A stretch of 64,000 nt of DNA from Pseudorasbora parva (Eukaryota; Chordata; Actinopteri; Cypriniformes; Gobionidae). A model generated the notes under the pieces. That model was not told the DNA's origin and did no database searches. It worked only from the letters and a program-made list of their open reading frames with translations. The translations under genes and the position numbers were made by a program. The stretch covers positions 25,069,160-25,133,159 of the forward strand of contig NC_090173.1 of NCBI RefSeq assembly GCF_024679245.1, written 5' to 3'. The first letter of the stretch is position 1; each line of letters begins with the position of its first letter. This document shows, in pieces, positions 26,253 to 59,794 of this stretch.

Positions 26253-27480
26253 TGTTTTTTTAGTTCCTTATTTGTTAAAGCCACATTGCCTATTAGAGTT
26301 ACTGTTCATCTGCTTTTTGTTTTTGGGTTAAAATTGTGTAATGATATACTAATGTACTAAAACAATTGCTTTACAAAGGAAATGCTTAAAGCTCAGGTCA
26401 TCCAAATGTTTGGGTGTGTGAGTGCATAAATTGTCATTTTTTGCAAGTGTCCCTTTATGTCCACCATCCCATATTAGCATGAAGAGATCTTAAAATAAAT
26501 GTTAAATTAATTTAATATTGGTGAGTACTTGAAATGTTTAATGTATTAGAAGGCGTCTATTCGACCAATTTGTCTTGGTGTCAAAGCTCAGGTGATTTCC
26601 ACTTGCAAGCATTTTGCTCAGTGGTTGTTGTTTTTTTTTATTAATGTAATGTTACAGATTGCATTATCAAATCAAACCAAATGGCTAGTTTAAGGGAATT
26701 TATATCACCTGCAGACACTTGCGCATTACTGCGTTTCCCTTAAAATCACTAAACACCATGTTTGACACTCTGCATATGTATGGTTGGTTAATAAAATGAG
26801 ATCTCCTGTTTTGACTCCCAATTGTGTTTGATGGTTGCTTGTGAAATACTTGCGCTATTTGACATTTGAGTTCATGTGAAATTTAGGATTTTGTGTTGTC
26901 TGATTGTTCCTATACATAACATTTATTGTTCTGTGTTCATCTCTCTCATTTTAACACATTTAAAACTATAGAAGTAGGAGTAGCCTATTGTTAATTTAAA
27001 TGAACTGAAATTGGAAACTAGTAGTTTTTGTCTCTCGTAGATCTTATGTAATGGTGTGGGAGTTTCTGCTGATGTTTAGCTGCATGTTTAACTTGGTTTA
27101 TAGGTTTGAAAACCACTATTTGAGTTGTATATGCATATTAAATCTAAACTTTGTAACCTGTTTTATTTTACATTTACTGCTGCAATGGGCTTAACCACCC
27201 TTAAATTATTTTGTAAACCGGCTGGAAGATCAGCTTGCCACCCTGCAAACCATCAGAACACCGGCTTTAAACTAGTTTCACAGTCGGTTAGTGCGGGTTG
27301 AGAGTATTTTTTTTATTTCAGCAGTGCTTCATTGTTTAGTGTAGCTACTGTAAAACATAATTTCATCCACCTATCGACATTTATTTTGAAAGGTTAAAGA
27401 GTATCATTATGGACCGTGATGAGCAGTTACTGGCCTTTAAAATCTGTATGCGTGTCAAGCAGGTGAAGGTGAGCAGGGCG
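26253..27480. other. Spacer between the selenow2 paralogues
   Basis: It holds the 3' UTR end of the first gene (an AATAAA occurs near 26793) and the upstream region of the second. No other gene is visible. Confidence 0.45.
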
Positions 27481-27610
27481 TAGTCGTCTTGACGCAGGAC
27501 AGGTGTCTCCACTGGGGAACAGTGCGTGTGTTGTTTTCGGTCTCCACGAACAACCAGATAGCCGTCTTTAACCTTTCACAGCTAGGTCCGGCGAATCTAA
27601 AGACAATATC

Positions 27611-35194
<7,584 letters not shown>

Positions 35195-35334
35195 TGTTTT
35201 GACCTCTGATCCTCATTACCGTCTCAGCAGAGATGGGCTCCCATCCTCCTTCCGATCCACATAAGCATCTTACTGGTCTACTGCAGAAATGGGTTCATTT
35301 GTATTGAAAATCTTCACTTGTCTCCTTTATGGCT

Positions 35335-35410
35335 CTGTAGTTTTTTGGACATAAATGATTGCCGTAGCTTAAAGTTAAAAAGTTATGGTATGAGGCTTCA
35401 GTCCAGAAAA
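35335..35410 (+). promoter_or_regulatory. SECIS element of the second selenow2 gene
   Basis: ATGA (35355-35358), a 5' stem TTGCCGTAGCTT, apical AAA, a 3' stem AAGTTATGGTA and TGA (35391-35393). Pairing uses about three G-U wobbles, where the first gene's stem is mostly Watson-Crick. GGACATAAATGATT before it is identical in both genes. Confidence 0.9.
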
Positions 35411-35429
35411 CTATAAACCGAAGTAGAGT

Positions 35430-35435
35430 AATAAA
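35430..35435 (+). terminator. Polyadenylation signal AATAAA of the second selenow2 gene
   Basis: AATAAA about 35 bases after the SECIS hairpin. This would give a 3' UTR of about 260 bases. Confidence 0.65.
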
Positions 35436-35459
35436 GAAGATGAAGAAAAGTTACCCAAC

Positions 35460-37855
35460 TTTTTTTTCTTTTCATTTGACAGCCAGAATAATCCTTTTTA
35501 TTTTGTGAGATATTGCTCATTATCTTATTCTTATACCTACATTACTTACATATCAGATATCAAAAATAATGTCATTAGAATGACCTCTATAGCAAAATGT
35601 GGTAGAGAGCAATTGGTAAGATTTCTTAATAAATTCTAGGGGGGAGGGGGATTCTGTGCTTAGAGTACTTCACACTTGTAAAACTAATATTTTGTGTCTT
35701 TATTGGATGGGATTTTTTTTTTTTTTTTTTTTGTTACTTATTTCTAAAAACTTACATTTTTCAATTGGATAAATATTATATTTAGTGTATTTTACCAAAT
35801 TCAAAATATTTTTTTTACAGTGTGGCTCAAATGTAACTGGCTGATAATTTTAGATTGATTAAATGACTTCTGTGGTCCATATAATGTATAAATAAATAAA
35901 TAGTTTCAGAAAATATTTGCAGATTGTTTTTGATATGAGTTGAGGATTGTCACATATAAGCAACCTAAAATATAACTCTTGTCTTTAGGCAAGTAAATTT
36001 ATTAAATTTTATCATTGCTTATTGGTCATATTATGGTGCAGCAGTGAATTCTTGAGGTTGTAGACATTTTCACCAGCAGTAGAGGGCGTTTTTCATTGGA
36101 ACTGTGTTCAGTATATTTGCTATCATTTTGTTTTTTTCATGCATTAACAAAATGGGGGGAGGGGGCTGTTTAAATGGAGCCGTTTATAATGAAGATTAAA
36201 GAAGTATTTCGTTTGTAGTGTACTATTAAAATTTTGCAATAAACCAAAAAATAATTTGTAAGGTTTACATTGAGATTAATTAATTTCAAATTTCAAGATA
36301 ACACATCTCTGCTTTTGTAAGACAGAACACAAATAGGGCTCTGACACCAACATTTCATCATACCAAAGTGTCAAATGTAATGGTGCTTACATGCTTATTA
36401 AGGCAGAGATAATATGAGTAAATTTTCGAGAGGGAAGTTTCCAACTCTACACTGTAATTTTCAAAATGAAAATTTGTAAACGCCCTTAAAGCAGCCGGTG
36501 ATAGTTGTGTGTGTGTTTATCACAGAACAGTCAAGCTAGTGTGTTTTATCATAAAACACCAGAGACTGCAGAAGAGACACACCTACACATTTACACATGT
36601 GCTGTACAATATATGTGCAGTATAGCATGAACGCTGAGGAATAATATCATACAAACGCTTCAGCGTAAGGCACATTGCTGATACTGAGAAGAGCAGAGAT
36701 ACTTTCAAGAACAAGAAAACTGAATAGCAACACATTTGACAATGAAAATTCAGTTAATAATAGAATTTAATTATTATAATAATGTTGAATATATTATGCA
36801 TACATTCCTCATTCAAAAGGCAAAAGTTGAGCCTGTTGGTGTATCAAGATTTTATTAAAAAAATTGTGTTGTTAAATTGTCTCTCTAGTTACATTTGTAT
36901 ATTGTTAAATATAAGTCATCTTTGATCAAATTTAATCATTGGTAGAGCAAATATTCATAATCATTCTAAACAGCTTTATTCAGTAACTGACAATTAGAAA
37001 ACGTTAGCTTTTGTTTCAGTGTCTAATGTTAATCTACGAAAACCTCCTTAGCATTCACACACACACTATAAAAAACTCCCTTTCAGTCTCTTTAGACTGA
37101 CTCAGTAATCTTGCAACAGGGCGCTTGGCTTCAGTTACTGTTGTTCGCAGGTCATGTGATGCTCCTATGGTGTTATTCCATCCCATAATAGGTCTCATAA
37201 CTGCAGGACTGAGCATTAATTACTCATGTACTCCTGACAGGTCTCTAGCCACATGAATGTTGACATCAGTTATGTGTTGTCAGTGGACTGTAATCGTTGC
37301 CTGATGTCCCCAGTGAAAATGTGCTCAAAAGCACCTGTCATAAAGGTGTGTATTCCTCCCCATTGACTTTTATGGATCCATAATAATTGCAGGGACAGAC
37401 CTGTCCAATCCTGCTCATGAAGTACCACCTTTCTGCTCCAACCTGCCTGAAAGTTTCTAGCAATCTTGAAGACCTTTATTAGCTGGTTGAGATGTGTTTA
37501 ATTAGGGTTGGAGTTAAACTCTGCAGGAAGGTGGCTCTTTGCAGGAGCGGTGTACCTGGCTTGCTCGAGGGCACAGAGGTAATGATCCAAGAAGATGTCA
37601 GAAGTGTTCTGCTTTCTCCATCTATGTCACTTGGGATTGAAACTTCAAACTTTCTAATGGCAGCCAAAAACCCTTGACCACTGGGTAGCCGGTATCTCCA
37701 TATTTCAGGTAATGTATTACAGTCAGTCACATAAGTTATTGTTTTGTCTTAATGAATTTTAGTTGTTCATAATATTCATAATCCATTATGTATAAATTGC
37801 ATGTTGGTGTCTGAAAGCTCATGTAAATGTGAGTACGGTGGTAAAGGGTCTTGGT
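35460..37855. other. Non-coding; one repeat fragment
   Basis: No gene recognised. At 37405-37520 lies a fragment (GAAAGTTTCTAGCAATCTTG...) also found at 47163-47235 in the slc4a1 gene. Confidence 0.5.
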
Positions 37856-37857
37856 CG

Positions 37858-38203
37858 GTTTAACTTAAAAAAGTAAGTAACCTGGTTGCCTTAAAATTTG
37901 GAGTTTATTGAAATTAAAAATTTGAGTTGATACAATGAAGGAAATTAGTTTAATAAATAGAAACTCAAAATATTTTTGTATCTGAACCACATAAAACATT
38001 TTATAAATCATGATAAATTGATACAGTTTCACTGCATCATCAGAAATAAAACACACACATTTACCCAATATGCTTAAAAAATCTTTTAATAATATTTTAA
38101 TAAAGGTTGACGAATCTCAAAAAAATGTCATTGTATTAACTCAAAATTTCAATTTCAATGAACTTTTGAAAATTTTAAGGCAACCAGGTAACTTTTTTTC
38201 TAA

Positions 38204-38208
<5 letters not shown>
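37858..38208. repeat. MITE of the 15547 family, ends damaged
   Basis: It contains AACTTAAAAAAGTAAGTAAC, TGGTTGCCTTAAAATTT and the mirrored AAATTTTAAGGCAACCAGGT. The left terminal CACTGTAAAA is missing and the right end runs into (TA)n at 38210-38263. Confidence 0.8.
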
Positions 38209-38270
<62 letters not shown>

Positions 38271-38743
38271 TTTGTTCAGTGCAGGGCAAAAATGTATTTA
38301 GTCTGCCACCAATTGTGCAAGTTCTCCCACTTCTCAAAAAGATGAGAGAGGCCTGTAATTTTCATCATACACTTCATCTATGAGAGACAGGTTGAGATAA
38401 ATAAATCCAGAAAATCACATTGTCTGATTTTTAAAGAATTTATTTGCAAATGATGGTGGAAAATAAGTATTTGGTCAACAGCAAAAGTTAATCTCAATAC
38501 TTTGTTGGTAAGTTCAAACGTTTTCTGTAAGTCCCCACAAGTTTTTTACACACTGTTGCTGGTAGTTTGGCCCATTCCTCCATGCAGATCTCCTCTAGAT
38601 CAGTGATGTTTTGGGGCTGTCGCTGGGCAACACGGATTTTCAACTCCTCCAAAGATTTTCTATTGGGTTGAGATCTGGAGACTGGCTAGGCCACACCAGG
38701 ACCTTGAAATGCTTCCGGGCGGTGCGTTTGGGATCAATGTCAT

Positions 38744-39325
38744 TGTAATACAGTTCGTAGATTGGAAGGAAGGAGGCGGGAACCGGCGAATGTTCAAAAC
38801 TCTTTTAATGCAAAAATAAATAAACAAAACAAAAGTAAAACCGCGGGCAGCCCCTCACGGACGACTGCCCGCAAATACCCACTAAATAAAATGTGGGCAG
38901 CCCCTCATGGACGACTGCCCACATAAACATAATAAAACAGTGGTTTTCAAACCTGTCCTGGAGGACCCCCAGCCCTGCACATTTTGTATGTTTCCTTCAT
39001 CTAACACACCTGATTCAACTCATGAGCTCATTAGTAGAGACTGCAAGACCTGAAGTGGGTGTGCCAAATATGGGAGACATATTAAATGTGCAGGGCTGGG
39101 GGTCCTCCAGGACAGGTTTGAAAACCACTGTAATAAAACATAAACAAAACTCAACATAAAGTCCAGGCCTGGTCCTTTCTCGTCTTCCTCGTGCCCTTGC
39201 TCCTCCTTTTATGCTCCCGTCACATGGCCGCGAGACGAGACCGGTGTGTCATGCAGCTGGCACTCGTTAACACTCAACACCGGCCCGCTCTCGCGGTCCC
39301 TCGCCACGCTGCCTGCCACACCACA
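38744..39325 (-). mobile_element. Solo LTR 1, with a nested hAT-like MITE
   Basis: On the minus strand it runs TGTGGTGTGG...CTGTATTACA, the TG...CA form of an LTR, with a 5-bp target duplication GTCAT at 38739-38743 and 39326-39330. It contains a TATA-like ATAAAAGGAGG and ATTAAA near its 3' part. Without the nested MITE it is about 380 bases. No internal retroelement genes remain. Confidence 0.85.
38938..39130. mobile_element. Palindromic hAT-like MITE in LTR 1
   Basis: 193 bases with ends CAGTGGTTTTCAAACCTG and CAGGTTTGAAAACCACTG, and a perfect 8-bp duplication TAATAAAA at 38930-38937 and 39131-39138. Confidence 0.92.
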
Positions 39326-39593
39326 GTCATGCTGAAAGATCCAGCCATGTTTCATCTTCAATGCCCTTGCTGATGGAAGGAGGTTGTTACTCAGAATCTC
39401 ACGATACATGGCCCCATTCATTATTTCTTTTACACTGATCAGTTGTCCTGGTCCCTTTGCAGAAAAACAGCCCCAGAGCATGATCTGTTCACCCCCATGA
39501 TTCACAGTAGGTATGGTGCAAATCAGCATTCTTTCTTCTCCAAACAGGACAAGTTCGGTTTTACCAAAAAGTTTTATTTTGGTTTCATCTGAC

Positions 39594-39955
39594 TGTAATA
39601 AGGTTTGTAGATGGGAAGGAAGGAGGCGGGAACCGGCGAACGTTCAACAAACATTTATTTAAAGTAAAGAAACAAAATGAAAGTAAAACCACGGGCAGCC
39701 CCTCACGGACGACTGCCCGCGAACACACAAAATAAAACGTGGGCAGCCCCTCACGGACGACTGCCCACAAACACATAAACAAAACATAACATAAAATTCC
39801 AGGCCTGGTCCTCTCTCGTCTTCCGCTGTCCTTGCTCCTCCTTATATGCTCCCGTCAGATGGCCGCGAGACCGGTGTGCCACGCAGCTGGCACTTGTGAA
39901 CATTAATCACCGGCCCGCTCTCGCGGTCCCTCGCCCCGCTGCTTGCCACACCACA
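39594..39955 (-). mobile_element. Solo LTR 2, same family
   Basis: 362 bases, TGTGGTGTGG...TTATTACA on the minus strand, with target duplication CTGAC at 39589-39593 and 39956-39960. TATATAAGGAGG is a good TATA box, and an AATAAA-type signal lies about 60 bases before the 3' end. Both LTRs share the block GGGCAGTCGTCCGTGAGGGG, repeated twice in each. Confidence 0.87.
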
Positions 39956-40459
39956 CTGACCATATGACATTCTCCCAATCCTCTTCTGGATCATCCAAAT
40001 GCTCTCTAGCAAACTTCAGACGGGTCCGGGCATGTGCTGGCTTAAGCAGGGTGACAGGATTTGAGTCCCTGCGGTGTAGTTTGTTACTGATAGTAGCCTT
40101 TGTTACTTTGGTCCCAGCTCTGTGCAGATCATTTACTAGGTCCCCGTGTGGTTCTGGGGTTTTTGCTCACCCTTCTTGTGATCATTTTGACCCTATGGGG
40201 TGAGATCTTGCATGGAGCCCTAGATCAAGTGAGATTATCAGTGGTCTTGTATATCTTCCATTTTCTAATAATTGCTCCCACTGTTGATTTCTTCGCACCA
40301 AGCTGCTAACCTATTGCAGATTCAGTCTTCCCAGCCTGATGCAGGTTTACAATTTTGTTTCTGGTGTCATTTGACAGCTCTTTGGTCATGGCCATAGTTT
40401 GTAGTCTGACTGTTTGAGGTTGTGGACAGGTGTATTTTATACTAATAATGAGTTCAAAC

Positions 40460-40965
40460 TAGTGTTGCCAAAAGTACCGACCGTGATACCAAATTGGTAC
40501 TGAAATTTAAAAAAATGTGATGCTTTGAGCACTGTTGAGTGGAATTGTAAACACCTCTAACTGGCCATTGTACTCACACATTCATCAAATATGTCTGTGA
40601 TTGGCTACAACGATTACCACTTCACAAACATGTTGTAAATATACATGAATGATGCTTTTCACAGAGCGCTTACACAGATACACACAGAGCGTTTGAATGC
40701 AGGTGTCTATCAGCCTACCGGTCTGCTGGTTGACCCTGCTTGTTTTTTTCAAATGCTCCTACTCCTGCTTTCAAAACAATTTTAAACTCTTCTGTGTGCA
40801 TTCAAACTCTGCTGGGTTGATCATTGTAGCCAATCACAGGCACATCCTATGAGCACAGTGGCCAGTCAGAGGTGTTTATGATTACAGCTCAACAGTGCTT
40901 AAAGCGTCACATTTTTTCATTTCAGTACCAATTTGGTATTGCGGTCGGTGCCTTTGACAACACTA
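40460..40965. mobile_element. hAT-like element with perfect 8-bp duplication
   Basis: Duplication GTTCAAAC at 40452-40459 and 40966-40973. The ends TAGTGTTGCCAAAAG and CTTTGACAACACTA are near-inverse. 506 bases, no gene. Confidence 0.92.
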
Positions 40966-41234
40966 GTTCAAACAGGTGCCATTAATACAGGTAACGAGTG
41001 GAGGACAGGAGGGCCTCTTAAAGTTTTAAGCCAGAAATCTTGCTTTTTTCTAGGTGACTAAATACATATTTTCCACCATAAGTTGCAAATAAATTCTTTA
41101 AAAATCAGACAATGTGATTTTCTGGGGGGTGGGAGGGGGGATCTCTATGTGTCTCTCATAGCTAAAGTGTATCTATGATGAAAATTATAGGCCACAAGGC
41201 AATACTTTTTTGCCCCACTGTGTATGTGTGTGTG

Positions 41235-41341
<107 letters not shown>

Positions 41342-41859
41342 AAAAAATATATAAACCCAACATGTTTGTTTTGCCCCCATTTTTCTTTTTCTTTGTACAC
41401 AAAAGGTCTATTTCTATCAAATAATATTGTTTACAAATCTGTCTAAATCTGTGTTAGTGAACACTTCTCCTTTGGCAAGATAATCCATCCACCTCAAAAG
41501 TGTGGCATATCAAGATGCTGATTAGAAAGTATGATTATTGCACAGGTGTGCCTTAGACGTGCCACAATAAAAGGCCACTCTGAAATGTACATTATTGGGG
41601 GGGTCTGGGATTGTCCGGATGGTCCGAAAATCAGTCAGTATCTGGGATGACAACCATTTGCCTCATGCAGTGAAACACATCTCCTAATTTTGTTCAGTAC
41701 ACTCAATAGACTCTCTTAGAAAAAAAGGGCACACTTGAGGTACAATTCTGTTCCTTGGGGAACAAAATGTATAACTGTACCTTCAGAGGTACACAATTGG
41801 TCTTTAGGGTATGGTCTTTAGGGTAATAAAAATGGCATCCTATTCTTAATCCGTAAGGT

Positions 41860-42298
41860 TTAATATGCAGTTGGCCCACCCTTTGCAGCTATAACAGTTT
41901 ACCTCTTCTGGAAAGGCTTTCCACAAGGTTTAGTGTGTTTATGGGAATTTCTGACCATTCTTCTAGAAGTGGATTTGTGAGGTCAGGCACTGATGTTGGA
42001 CGAGAAGGCCTGGCTCACAGTCTCTGCTCTAATTCAATCCAAAGGTGTTCTGTTGGGTTGGGGTCAGGACTCTGTGCAGGCCAGTCATGTTCCTCCACAC
42101 CAACCTCAATCATCCATGTCTTTATGGACCTTGCTTTGTGCACTGGTGTGCAGTTATGTTGGAACAGGGAGGGGCTATCCCCAAACTCTTCCCACAAATT
42201 TGGGAGCATAAAATTGTCCAAAATGACTTAGTATGCTGAAGCATTAAGATTTCCTTTCACTGGACACAGCCCAACCCCTAAAAAAAACAACCCCACAC

Positions 42299-42362
<64 letters not shown>

Positions 42363-43051
42363 ACCACCACCACCACCACAATTTACACTTGGCACAATGC
42401 AGTCAGGCAAATACAGATCTCCTGGCACCCGTCAAACCCAGACTCATCCATCGGATTGCCAGACAGAGAAGCGTAATTTGTCACTCTAGAAAACACATCT
42501 CTTCACCGCTCTAGAGTCCAGTGACGCCATGCTTTACACCACTGCATCCGACGCTTTGCATTGCACTTGGTTATGTAAAGCTTGGATGCAGCTGCTCGGC
42601 CATGGAAACCCATTTCATGAAGCTCTCTACACACTGTTCTTGAGCTAAACTGAAGGACACATGTTTTGGGTTTGGAGAACTGGAGCTATTGGCTCTGCAG
42701 AAAGTTGTTGACGTCTGCACACTGTGCACATCAGCATTCACTGACTCCTCGGGGATTTACATGGCTATATCCACATTGTGGCTGAGTTGCTGTTGTTCCC
42801 AATTGCTTCCACTTTGTTATACATAATACCACTAACAGTTAACTGTGGAATATTTAGTAGTGAGGACATTTCACGAGCAGACTATCATACTACCACGCTA
42901 GAATTCACTGAGCTCCTAAAGGGGCCCATTCTTTCACAAATGTTTGTAGAAGCGTCTACATGCCTAGGTGCTTGATTTTATACACCTGTAGCCATGAAAG
43001 TGATTGAAACACCTAAATTCAGTGATTTGGAGGGGTGTCCCAATACATTTG

Positions 43052-43055
<4 letters not shown>
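41860..43055 (-). pseudogene. Tc1-like transposon relic with decayed transposase
   Basis: The minus-strand transposase start is the CAT at 42927-42929. FQHNCTPVHKARS, then EHDWPAQSPDPNPTEHLW, lie at about 42040-42170 and mark the catalytic half. Part of the middle is replaced by (CA)n and (CCA)n expansions at 42301-42380. Stops and frameshifts are frequent. The right side runs into (TA)n at 43057-43137. Confidence 0.88.
42301..42380. repeat. (CA)n(CCA)n microsatellite
   Basis: About 60 bases of CA followed by CCA/ACC units, within the Tc1-like relic. Confidence 0.97.

Positions 43056-43056
<1 letters not shown>

Positions 43057-43137
<81 letters not shown>
43057..43137. repeat. (TA)n microsatellite
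   Basis: About 80 bases of TA next to the end of the Tc1-like relic. Confidence 0.97.
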
Positions 43138-43138
<1 letters not shown>

Positions 43139-44014
43139 TGTATATGTATATGTAATTAGCAGGACACTAAACAATTGTCACATCATCTGACAGATTTACC
43201 TGTGCTAAGGGTATAATGTAAAACAAATTCATCACATTACATGTGAACAAAATAAGTCTTACAAACTTATAAGACACAGGAACACAAATGACCCAGAAAG
43301 TAATTTGTTTCTTCACAGAATCATCACTCTTGCTTAATCACCAAATGACACACCCCAAATTATTATTTGTTTCATTTATTTCCAGTACTTAAACAAGTTC
43401 TCATTGGCTCAAGGGACAGCAGTGTTTCCATGACTCAGTGGAAAAAAGGTGACATATCAAACTGATGTGAGGGCCGTGGAGGGGGAAACCCCTTCAAGCA
43501 CCCCCCAGCCACCTTTGGAGGGGTGTCCACCATTATCTGATGTGAAGGGAATCCCTAACCTCTAAACAGCTTGACGTCAGAAGGCAAGATGCTTTTTAAT
43601 GATTAATGTGCCTTGCTTGTGATGAGCTCCACATTAATACTCCACATAGACCTTTCTCTCTCTTCCAGTCTGTCATAATTTGGCCATCATCCAGGTTAAC
43701 TGTTAAGGTTTCTGGGAGTGGCTTGAGCGTTGGGTTATTTATATTTTATATTTATGTATTTTGCAGATGCTTACCTTTGGCTTCTAGCCGTAAAGTGCAC
43801 AATTCAAACGAGCGAGCTCATGCATTTTGAATCAGTCAAATGAGGTTGCAGAATTAATTAAGACAGGTAGCCTATCTGAGTTTGTACAATGCTTGTTAAA
43901 CTATAGGCCTCAAACTCTTTCTAGTCTTTCTAATGTTCTCTCTTGGACTGGGTCAAGAGTGACTGTTTTTGGGAGGGGTGTTAGGGTTGGGGTATTCCTG
44001 CTGTAAGGTGGCCC

Positions 44015-44170
44015 CATCGATAAGGCTAATTCTCTGACTATGGAGGTCTTATCGCTCCTTCCCACCCCTGGGTGCTCTACGCATGCTGTCGGTTTTAGGG
44101 TTGCCACGCACTACATGACTTTACGTCTTTCTCTCTTTTTCCATTACCCCTCTATCCCCACCCATGCCTG
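44015..44170 (+). promoter_or_regulatory. Candidate erythroid promoter of slc4a1
   Basis: GATAAG at 44019-44024, its inverse CTTATC at 44048-44053, a CACCC box in CCCACCCCTGGG at 44061-44072 and a second CACCC in CCCCACCCA near 44157-44165. GATA1 and KLF1 sites in this spacing are typical of red-cell promoters. The module lies 120-180 bases before the predicted first exon. This is an inference from motifs only. Confidence 0.5.
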
Positions 44171-44189
44171 TTGAATCGATCCGAGATCA

Positions 44190-44260
44190 GTCTTGAGTTG
44201 GGCACTCAAAGTGTAGACGCGGAAACCCAGCACAGACCCGCCAGGACCACCTGGGCTCAG
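44190..44260 (+). other. slc4a1: Probable non-coding first exon of slc4a1
   Basis: Moderately GC-rich sequence ending CTGGGCTCAG followed by a strong donor GTAAGG at 44261. It would splice to an acceptor shortly before the first coding exon at 45546 (several AG candidates at 45420-45500). The 5' boundary is a guess. Confidence 0.5.
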
Positions 44261-45545
44261 GTAAGGGTGTGTTGTGCTCTGTTAAAAAGTCAAGTGAGAT
44301 GTTTTTGAGGTCTGAGTGGGTGCAAAAGTAGACTAGAATGAAAAAGTTGAGATACAATACAGCTTTTTCGCGAGTGTTGCTGGAAAGAAATATGAACGTT
44401 TTTAATCATATACTGTATATTATCTCTACTAATTATAGTGATATAACTATCTCAAAAGACTAAGCCTGAAAATGAGCTTTCATACTTGGCTTTTTACAGC
44501 TGCAGACCGGGCATGTATGACTTGTTTTTTTTATAGGGTGATGGGGTCCTTTTTCCAAGTCATCTCAATGGCAAAAATATGATTGTGTCCCAATCACCCT
44601 GAATTCACCCCTGACTGAATTTAACCAATTCTTCCAGGCTATATTTAAAAGAGTTGCTAAAACTGTAAATGTGTACAAACTTGTATGCAGATGTAAAGAA
44701 ACAATCTTTAAATTGGTGCATTATTGTGTATTTTGTTTAATGGAAAGCTTATAATTCTGTTTATGAATGTATTTGGTAATTAGAGGGTCACACTGGCATA
44801 TTTCTAACCAATTAGCTCTAATATGAATAAACTATTTAAGAAAAACATGCCCTCTTCTCCCTCCACTATAGGGTTTATCATCACTCATAATTATGGCACA
44901 AATACCAGGAGGTTCTAGAAAACATTGTAAAGATAATCCAGTTTTATTTTAAAATGGGGAATGCATTTGTGTTTACCACCTTCATCGTTCTGTTGAAGTC
45001 GTTGGGAGGTTTTTGAAGCACCAATACTTCAAACCGCTCTGCTTTGCTCTATCTGCCTCTGTCCATGAGGAACAGAAGAGTCCTTATCACACGATAGAAG
45101 TTCAGTCTTCAGATAATTGTCTGTTTGTGGCTCTTACACGCCCTTGTGCTGGTGAGCCTCCGTTTTGAGTTGTGATCTGATCCTCAGTGCTTAAGCTGAG
45201 TCCTTGCTTTTAAAAAAAATTGTCAAAGACATACAGAACATTATAATTGCATTAATAATTTATATTTATACTGTTGCAAATCAAGTGAAGTAAAGTGAGT
45301 ATGAGGCACGAGTTCAAAAACTCAATGAAGTTCTCAAGAACAGTGTGTTCAAATGGATTTCCTATGTTGTCTATGGTAACACTTTAATAAAGGGGAATAC
45401 ATGAATGAACGATATAACCACTGCCTATTGCAGGTGTGCAGGTCTTACAGTCTGACTGTGTTATTTTGTTTTTCTCTGTGTGAGTGAAGGTTATGTGTGA
45501 GACTTTCTGAAAGTTCTGGGACAGAAAGAAGACTCGCTTGACTCG

Positions 45546-58887
<13,342 letters not shown>

Positions 58888-59780
58888 ATAACCCAAAAAC
58901 ATCTTTGGACATCTTTCTTGATTCTTGAATCCAAGCCACTATGAATTCATCTTACTGTGTGCATTAAATAAGAATCATTTCCTTATATTTTTTAACTGTT
59001 GTACATTCAAATTTTAGCTTCACAAATCTTTTATGAAAGTTTTAGAATGCAGTTAATGCACACCTAAAATTCATGAACTGTTCATACATCCCATAGTTGT
59101 TTATCACAATCTTTTCTTACTTTAACTTACTTTTTCATAAAACATTCTACTTTACTTTTTATTACTTCGGTGTGTTTGTGTGCCTGATGAGACTTTTTGT
59201 TCTGTTTTGTTACTCATTTGGGATATATATATCCTGGTGTTTATTTATTTAATGTATTCAGGGTTTCATGCAAAAAAAATCTTATGTTAGTGTGAAGCAT
59301 GACAACCACACATCAGCTCGATTGTAAATCCCATCCTGCTTTAACAGGTGATACCTATGCAAAATGTGCCTTTGTATTTCTTTTGAGAGTTTCAGTGTTT
59401 CAGGGACTTCTTACCTGTAAATATAATAGGCTTACAAATACAGAATGTTAGCTATACAGGTTATATATTGCAAAAATTTGATATAAATGAATAGTTGATT
59501 TATGTATGCTTGGTCTGTTATGGTGTGTGACTTTGTTTATTGATTAAAATTCTTTAAAATATCCACAATAATTCTTAAGCAAGCCTTACACTCCTGTCCT
59601 ACAATAGTCAGGGGCACTGACTTGGCCTGGCTTCATGGCAGGTCTGTCCCACACAATCATTAGCTTGGCCCACCCTGGCAAGCAACCACCCTCCTTCTCA
59701 AGTGTCAGGCCATTCTATGAGTCCTCTGACCCAGTAGCCAACCAGATGTGAATCAGGAGGATCTTGGGAGAATTTTAGAA
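58888..59780. other. 3' UTR and flank of slc4a1
   Basis: AT-rich sequence after the stop. ATTAAA-type signals near 58963 could serve polyadenylation, but no single site stands out. No further gene is visible. Confidence 0.45.
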
Positions 59781-59794
59781 TAACACATTTTGAC

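Larger units (their letters stand above)
38500..40395 (-). pseudogene. Tc1-like transposase, split by two LTRs
   Basis: On the minus strand the frame opens at 40389-40395 (MTKELSNDTRNKIVNLHQAG), with a helix-turn-helix region to about 40050. It continues through FAREHLDDPEEDWENVIW (about 39960-40010), is cut by the LTR at 39594-39955, resumes with the [19 protein letters not shown] segment (39440-39515), and is cut again by the LTR at 38744-39325. The remainder lies at 38500-38743. Multiple stops are present. Confidence 0.88.
38277..41220 (-). mobile_element. Tc1-like transposon with four later insertions
   Basis: The ends CAGTGCAGGGCAAAAATGTA (38277) and ...TACTTTTTTGCCCCACTG (41220) are inverse copies, and TA microsatellites lie close by on both sides. 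It contains two solo LTRs and two hAT-like elements, which roughly double its length. Confidence 0.9.
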
